DNA from: Clostridia bacterium
GTDB taxonomy: Bacteria; Bacillota_A; Clostridia; Oscillospirales; Butyricicoccaceae
Direction: 5' to 3'
Assembly: GCA_017421885.1 (NCBI GenBank)
Contig: JAFOHJ010000133.1
Coordinates: forward strand, 1-10,291
DNA length: 10,291 nt
The translations under genes and the position numbers were made by a program. How positions within the stretch are numbered: the stretch's first letter is position 1; the number at the start of each line of letters is the position of its first letter. The notes beneath the pieces are model-generated. The model searched no databases, had not been told where the DNA came from, and worked only from the letters and a program-made list of their open reading frames with translations. Shown in pieces: positions 6,867 through 10,291 of this stretch.

Positions 6867-7965
6867 TTTCAGCACCTCTCTTTGTCTTAAATGTCTTCAT
6901 GTTCTCGACAAAGGTCTCGAACAGATAGCTGACGCCTCTCGAACCCGAAACGCTGCCGGGATGATGCTGGACGGCAAATACCATCTTCTCTTCGTTCTTG
7001 ATGCCTTCAACTGTGCCGTCGAGCATATTGATGTGTGTCAGCTCGAGGCCGGCATCCTTAAGGCTGTCCTTGACGATGGCATAGGCGTGGTTCTGCAGAG
7101 CGATCTCGATCTTGCCGTTCTGCAGGTTCTTGATAGGATGGTTGCAGCCGCGGTGGCCCACCTTGAGCTTCTCAACAAGAGCGCCGTTGGCAAGGGCGAT
7201 CAGCTGGCAGCCCAGGTCGATGCCAAACATGGGCACCTTACCCTGAAGCTCAGCTACCAGAGCGACTACTTCGGGGATGTCCTCGGGGTCACCGGGGCCG
7301 TTGGAGACCAGAATGCCGTCGGGGCGCATGCCCATGATCTTCTCGGCCGATGTGTTGTGAGGAACGATGGTCACATTGCAGCCGATCTCGTTGAGGCTGC
7401 GGACGATATTGTGCTTGATGCCGCAGTCGATGGCTACGACATTATACTTATAGTTGGCTGTGCGGCTGTACCAGACCTTCTTGCTGGAAACGCGCTCGAC
7501 ATGGTCGTGGGGGATGGAAACGGCCGAGATGCGCTCCTGAGCCTCTTCTACCGAAACATTTACATCGCAGATGATGGCGCGCATTGTGCCCTCGTCGCGC
7601 AGCATACGTGTGATGGCACGTGTGTCAACGCCCGAGATGCCGGGGATGCCGTTTTCCTCCAGCTCCTGAGCCAGAGTCTTTGTGTAGCGGAAGTTCGAGG
7701 GAGAATCGTTGTAATCTCTGACGATAAAACCGCCGATCTTAGAGGTCTTTGCCTCATAGTCCTCGTCGGCCAGACCGTAGTTGCCGATGAGGGGATATGT
7801 CATGCAGACGATCTGTCCGCAGTACGAGGGGTCGGACATGATCTCCTGATAGCCGACCACCGATGTGTCGAAAACGACTTCCTGGACTGTTTCAACGTCA
7901 GCGCCGAAACCGAAGCCGAGGAACTCTCTGCCGTTTTCGAAAACAAGCTTCTTGTTGTAATTCAC
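6859..7965 (-). CDS. carA: Carbamoyl phosphate synthetase small subunit CarA with degenerate glutaminase triad
   Basis: In the family this subunit hydrolyses glutamine and feeds ammonia to CarB. The 368-residue protein has the N-terminal CarA domain ([10 protein letters not shown] at 44-53, SGVDTRAIT at 111-119) and a C-terminal class I amidotransferase fold (SNGPGDP at 221-227, GHRGCNHP at 270-277, QNHAYA at 291-296). The nucleophile elbow, normally FGICLGHQ, reads FGIDLGCQ (247-254): Asp250 replaces the catalytic Cys and Cys253 replaces His. The triad motif HPE reads HPG, so the triad Glu is Gly337, while His335 stays. Gln-contact positions Ser47, Gly223, Gly225, Gln254 and Asn292 persist, but the usual Gly after QNH is Ala294. 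It probably supports the complex structurally while free ammonia is the nitrogen donor (inference). The start is a GTG with AGGAGG 7 nt upstream. Confidence 0.95.
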   Translation of the reverse strand: MNYNKKLVFENGREFLGFGFGADVETVQEVVFDTSVVGYQEIMSDPSYCGQIVCMTYPLIGNYGLADEDYEAKTSKIGGFIVRDYNDSPSNFRYTKTLAQELEENGIPGISGVDTRAITRMLRDEGTMRAIICDVNVSVEEAQERISAVSIPHDHVERVSSKKVWYSRTANYKYNVVAIDCGIKHNIVRSLNEIGCNVTIVPHNTSAEKIMGMRPDGILVSNGPGDPEDIPEVVALVAELQGKVPMFGIDLGCQLIALANGALVEKLKVGHRGCNHPIKNLQNGKIEIALQNHAYAIVKDSLKDAGLELTHINMLDGTVEGIKNEEKMVFAVQHHPGSVSGSRGVSYLFETFVENMKTFKTKRGAENA

Positions 7966-7967
7966 CC

Positions 7968-9233
7968 TTACTTCCTCCTGTATACGATGTTACCGCCGCA
8001 GAGTGTGAGCTCGGTGCGGCCGTACAGCTTCATGCCCTCAAAGGGCGTGCTCTTTCCTTTGGATACGAACTGATCGGGGTCGACCGTGAACTCCTGCTCA
8101 AGGTCGAATACCGCGATGTCGGCTCTCTCGCCCTCGGCGATGACTGCCTTTCGGCCGATGATGGCGGCCGGCTTCTCGGTCATCAGAGCGCAGAGCTCAG
8201 GCAGGGTCAGCACCTGACCGCGGACCAGCTCGGTATAGCAGACCGCAAATGCCGTTTCGCTGCCGACGATGCCGAAGGCGCTCTTTTCGAGGCCTCTCGA
8301 CTTCTCCTCAGCCGAGTGAGGAGCATGGTCGGTGGCGATACAGTCGATGGTGCCGTCCTTAAGGCCCTCAAAAATGGCCAGGCGGTCTTCCCTGCTCCTC
8401 AGCGGGGGATTCATCTTATATTTGCCGTCGTCCGATTTTATATCCATGTCGCACATGGCAATGTGATGGGGTGTGACTTCGCAGGTCACTTTAACGCCCC
8501 TCGCCTTGCCCTGGCGGACATATTCGATGCTTTCCTTTGCCGAAATGTGGCAGATATGATATCTTGCGCCCAGCTTTTCGGCCATTTTTATATCTCTTTC
8601 GATGGGAACATATTCCGATGCCGACGAGATGCCCTTGAGGCCCATAAGAGCCGCAAACTCGCCCTTGTGCACCGAGCCGCCCTCCAGCAGGCTCTCGTCC
8701 TCGCAGTGAGCCGAGATGAAACTGCCCTGCTCGTTTATGAGCTTCATGGCCTCTTCCATCATCTCGTCCTTCTGAACGCCCTTGCCGTCGTCGGAAAAGC
8801 CGATAACATGGGGGGCCAGCTCGGAAATAGCCGAGAGCTCCTGACCCTTTTCGCCCACCGTGATGGATGCGAAGGGCAGAACGTTGATGACGGCATCCTT
8901 TTCGATGGCCTCCAGCTGAACCTTAAGGTGTTCGAGGCTGTCGGGAACGGGGTTAAGGTTGGGCATGGGGCAGACTGTTGTAAAACCGCCGGCTGCCGCC
9001 GCCTTTGTGCCGGTCTCCACCGTTTCCTTATATTCAAATCCCGGCTCGCGCAGGTGAACATGAAGGTCTACAAGTCCGGGCATGACCGTCTTGCCCGCAA
9101 GGTCGATGACCTCGGCGTTGCCGCACTCAAGTGCGCTTCCGATCTTTGCAATGACGCCGTCCTTTACCAGCAGATCGGTCTGCTCGAAGGCGCCGTTTAT
9201 ATATACACTGCCGTTTTTCAGGATATATGCCAT
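7968..9233 (-). CDS. pyrC: Dihydroorotase PyrC (class I)
   Basis: It cyclises carbamoyl aspartate to dihydroorotate, the third step. The 421-residue amidohydrolase matches the class I (Bacillus-type, about 425 residues) and not the shorter E. coli class II form. Zinc-site and substrate residues are visible: DLHVHLREPG at 56-65 (His58, His60, Arg62), Asp148/Asp149 in FSDDG, which takes the bridging role that a carboxylated Lys has in other amidohydrolases, His176 in SAHCE, His229 in CHIS, MNPPLR at 274-279, and the catalytic Asp302 in TDHAPH. The start ATG shares a base with the pyrB stop (TAATG), with GAGAGG 11 nt upstream. The stop lies 2 nt before the carA GTG. The active site appears complete. 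Confidence 0.97.
   Translation of the reverse strand: MAYILKNGSVYINGAFEQTDLLVKDGVIAKIGSALECGNAEVIDLAGKTVMPGLVDLHVHLREPGFEYKETVETGTKAAAAGGFTTVCPMPNLNPVPDSLEHLKVQLEAIEKDAVINVLPFASITVGEKGQELSAISELAPHVIGFSDDGKGVQKDEMMEEAMKLINEQGSFISAHCEDESLLEGGSVHKGEFAALMGLKGISSASEYVPIERDIKMAEKLGARYHICHISAKESIEYVRQGKARGVKVTCEVTPHHIAMCDMDIKSDDGKYKMNPPLRSREDRLAIFEGLKDGTIDCIATDHAPHSAEEKSRGLEKSAFGIVGSETAFAVCYTELVRGQVLTLPELCALMTEKPAAIIGRKAVIAEGERADIAVFDLEQEFTVDPDQFVSKGKSTPFEGMKLYGRTELTLCGGNIVYRRK
7973..7978 (-). promoter_or_regulatory. carA ribosome binding site formed by the last pyrC codons
   Basis: AGGAGG encodes the Arg-Arg near the pyrC C-terminus and is a perfect Shine-Dalgarno core 7 nt before the carA GTG. 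It supports that GTG as the true start and ties carA initiation to passage of pyrC ribosomes. Confidence 0.75.
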
Positions 9234-10105
9234 TACTTCACCGCCCTCTCAAGAACTGCCATACGTACGAATACGCCGTTCGACATCTGCTTGAAGATGC
9301 GAGCGCGGTCGCATTCCATCAGGCTGTCGGCCAGCTCGACATCGCGGTTGACGGGAGCGGGATGCATGATGATAGCCTTGTCCTTCATTGTCTTTTCACG
9401 TGCGACTGTCAGTCCATATGTGTTGTGGAACTCCTCGGCGCTCATGCTCATGGATGCGGCGTGGCGCTCACGCTGGATGCGCAGCATCATGACGATGTCG
9501 GAGGTCTTGACTGCATGGTCAAAGTCCTCGCTGTCCAGTGTGGGCTCGAGGAACTCGTCGGGGCCGGCTGTAACTACTTCCATGCCCAGGCGGCGCATGA
9601 CTTCGTAGTTGGTGTGGGCAACTCTCGAATGTACGATGTCGCCTGCGATGACGCACTTGAGGCCCTCAAAGCGGCCGAACTCCTGCTTGATGGTCAGCAG
9701 GTCGAGCAGCGACTGGGTGGGATGGTTGCCTGTGCCGTCACCGCCGTTAAGGATGGCTGCATTGACATGACCCAGCAGCTGATTGAAGTACTCGTTCTCC
9801 GAATGACGGATAACAAGAGCATCGACACCGAAGGAATCGAAGGTCTTGACCGTGTCGTAGAAGCTTTCGTTCTTATTCAGCGACGAAGATGCCGGGTTAA
9901 AAGAAACGACTCGCATACCCAGTTTTTCTTCAGCTACATTAAAGCTGTACTGGGTGCGAGTCGATGATTCAAAAAACAGATTGCAGGCGATCTTATCGCT
10001 AAAATTGGGAACATCAATACCCTGGCAAAACATCTGGGCTCTGTCAAGAATAGAAATTATTTCGTCTGTGTGAAGATCACTTAACTTAAGAAGGTGTTTA
10101 CCCAT
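9233..10105 (-). CDS. pyrB: Aspartate carbamoyltransferase catalytic subunit PyrB
   Basis: It condenses carbamoyl phosphate with aspartate, the committed step. The 290-residue protein is of catalytic-chain size (Bacillus about 304, E. coli 311). Motifs are FFESSTRTQYSF at 44-55 with the phosphate-binding STRT at 48-51, the 80s-loop SSLNKNES at 74-81 (Lys78), RH at 100-101, NHPTQSLLDL at 127-136, LRIQRER at 208-214, and HPAPVNR at 248-254. In the 80s loop the usual Gly after the catalytic Lys is Asn79. No regulatory pyrI follows, so it is probably an unregulated trimer of Bacillus type (inference). It is the first operon gene. ATG at 10105 with AAAGGGAG 11 nt upstream. Codons over roughly the first 80 residues are more AT-rich than the rest of the operon. 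Confidence 0.97.
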   Translation of the reverse strand: MGKHLLKLSDLHTDEIISILDRAQMFCQGIDVPNFSDKIACNLFFESSTRTQYSFNVAEEKLGMRVVSFNPASSSLNKNESFYDTVKTFDSFGVDALVIRHSENEYFNQLLGHVNAAILNGGDGTGNHPTQSLLDLLTIKQEFGRFEGLKCVIAGDIVHSRVAHTNYEVMRRLGMEVVTAGPDEFLEPTLDSEDFDHAVKTSDIVMMLRIQRERHAASMSMSAEEFHNTYGLTVAREKTMKDKAIIMHPAPVNRDVELADSLMECDRARIFKQMSNGVFVRMAVLERAVK

Positions 10106-10198
10106 TTCTAAATCGCTCCCTTTATATTAATGAATTAAGATTTATAATACACGGACGAGCCTATAGACAAGTCCGATATATCACATTTTCGCAAAATT
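10106..10198 (-). promoter_or_regulatory. pyr operon 5' leader
   Basis: This is the roughly 93-nt leader between the predicted transcription start and the pyrB ATG. It holds one modest hairpin, CGGAC/GTCCG (10171-10175 and 10152-10156 on the minus strand), with a possible inner GUC/GGC pair set and UAUA loop. No T-run follows it and I see no terminator/antiterminator pair. A good PyrR-binding loop (AGUCC...GAGAGGCU) is not recognisable; only a short GGCU resemblance is present. The leader ends with the AAAGGGAG ribosome binding site (10116-10123 region). Confidence 0.45.
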
Positions 10199-10215
10199 TT
10201 TAAGATTATATCACA
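10177..10215 (-). promoter_or_regulatory. Paired TGTGATATA direct repeats over promoter and start, candidate operator
   Basis: TGTGATATA occurs at 10215-10207, covering the extended -10, and again at 10185-10177, just after the predicted start. The copies are exactly 30 bp (about three helical turns) apart. The 8-bp palindrome AAAATTTT also occurs twice, at 10193-10200 and 10238-10245, either side of the -10. A DNA-binding regulator is possible, but AT-rich coincidence is not excluded. Confidence 0.3.
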
Positions 10216-10233
10216 GCCAAAGCTGCGATGCAA
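10205..10233 (-). promoter_or_regulatory. Predicted sigma-A promoter of the pyr operon
   Basis: On the minus strand a perfect TATAAT (10210-10205) is preceded by TG one base upstream (extended -10). A weak -35 box, TTGCAT (10233-10228), lies exactly 17 nt away. A/T-rich DNA upstream (10238-10260) could act as an UP element. Transcription would start near 10198. This is the only strong promoter I see ahead of pyrB. Confidence 0.7.
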
Positions 10234-10249
10234 GGACAAAATTTTACAT

Positions 10250-10291
10250 TTAATGTTTTTTCGAGGACAGGTTTTCATCGGGCGAGCACTG
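10250..10291 (-). CDS. Possible 3' end of an upstream gene (partial)
   Basis: Read on the minus strand from the window edge, a frame of 13 codons ends at TAA (10252-10250). The tail is hydrophilic (SPDENLSSKKH) and composition shifts from GC-rich to AT-rich at the stop, as expected at a gene end. The plus strand also has an ATG at 10253 open to the edge, but its nearest AAGGA is about 16 nt away, so that reading is less likely. The fragment is too short to assign a family. Confidence 0.3.
   Translation of the reverse strand, partial: QCSPDENLSSKKH

Noticed and set aside
6867..6875. GTG start of carB three codons upstream
   Set aside because: The Shine-Dalgarno-like GAGG at 6876-6879 would sit directly on the GTG, while it is well spaced for the ATG at 6866, which gives the usual MPKRED start.
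10143..10148. Plus-strand TATAAT as a divergent promoter
   Set aside because: No acceptable -35 lies 16-18 bp upstream, and the only downstream plus-strand start has a poorly placed ribosome binding site.
10152..10175. PyrR attenuator or riboswitch in the pyr leader
   Set aside because: There is only one 5-bp hairpin with a weak inner helix, no T-run terminator and no conserved PyrR loop.

Overview
The window holds a complete de novo pyrimidine (UMP) biosynthesis operon on the minus strand. Its gene order in the direction of transcription is pyrB-pyrC-carA-carB-pyrK-pyrD-pyrF-pyrE. This is the Bacillus/Clostridia order without pyrR and pyrP. The class 1B dihydroorotate dehydrogenase pair PyrD/PyrK, the strong AGGAGG-type ribosome binding sites, a base composition judged by eye to be in the mid-50s % GC, and a hairpin-array element between convergent genes all suggest a Firmicute, most likely a gut-type anaerobic Clostridia (Oscillospiraceae/Ruminococcaceae-like). 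That taxonomic guess is inference.

Layout, left to right. Positions 1-132 hold the 3' end of an unrecognised plus-strand gene that converges on the operon. Positions 140-479 hold a MITE-like element. It has perfect 12-bp terminal inverted repeats, a hairpin just inside each end, and an interior array of short palindromes joined by GTGATAT/ATATCAC linkers. It carries a plausible terminator for each of the converging transcripts. Positions 491-626 hold a second, GC-rich structured segment that could form a four-way junction plus an adjacent hairpin, next to the pyrE stop. The operon fills 627-10105 with almost no spacing: TAATG or ATGA overlaps at pyrB/pyrC, pyrK/pyrD and pyrD/pyrF, an 8-bp overlap at carA/carB, and 2 to about 17 nt at pyrC/carA and carB/pyrK. 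The only real gap is 66 nt with a small hairpin before pyrE. Upstream of pyrB is an extended -10 promoter with an about 93-nt leader, and the right edge may hold the tail of another minus-strand gene.

Together the genes encode all six steps from bicarbonate, a nitrogen donor and ATP to UMP: carbamoyl phosphate synthetase (CarA/CarB), aspartate transcarbamylase (PyrB), dihydroorotase (PyrC), NAD-linked dihydroorotate dehydrogenase (PyrD/PyrK), orotate phosphoribosyltransferase (PyrE) and OMP decarboxylase (PyrF).

The most unusual point is CarA. Its class I glutamine amidotransferase site lacks the nucleophilic cysteine (Asp at the GxCxG elbow) and the triad glutamate (Gly), while CarB looks fully intact. 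This predicts a carbamoyl phosphate synthetase driven by free ammonia, reached independently of animal CPS I. The second point of interest is the symmetric hairpin-array element in the convergent intergenic region.
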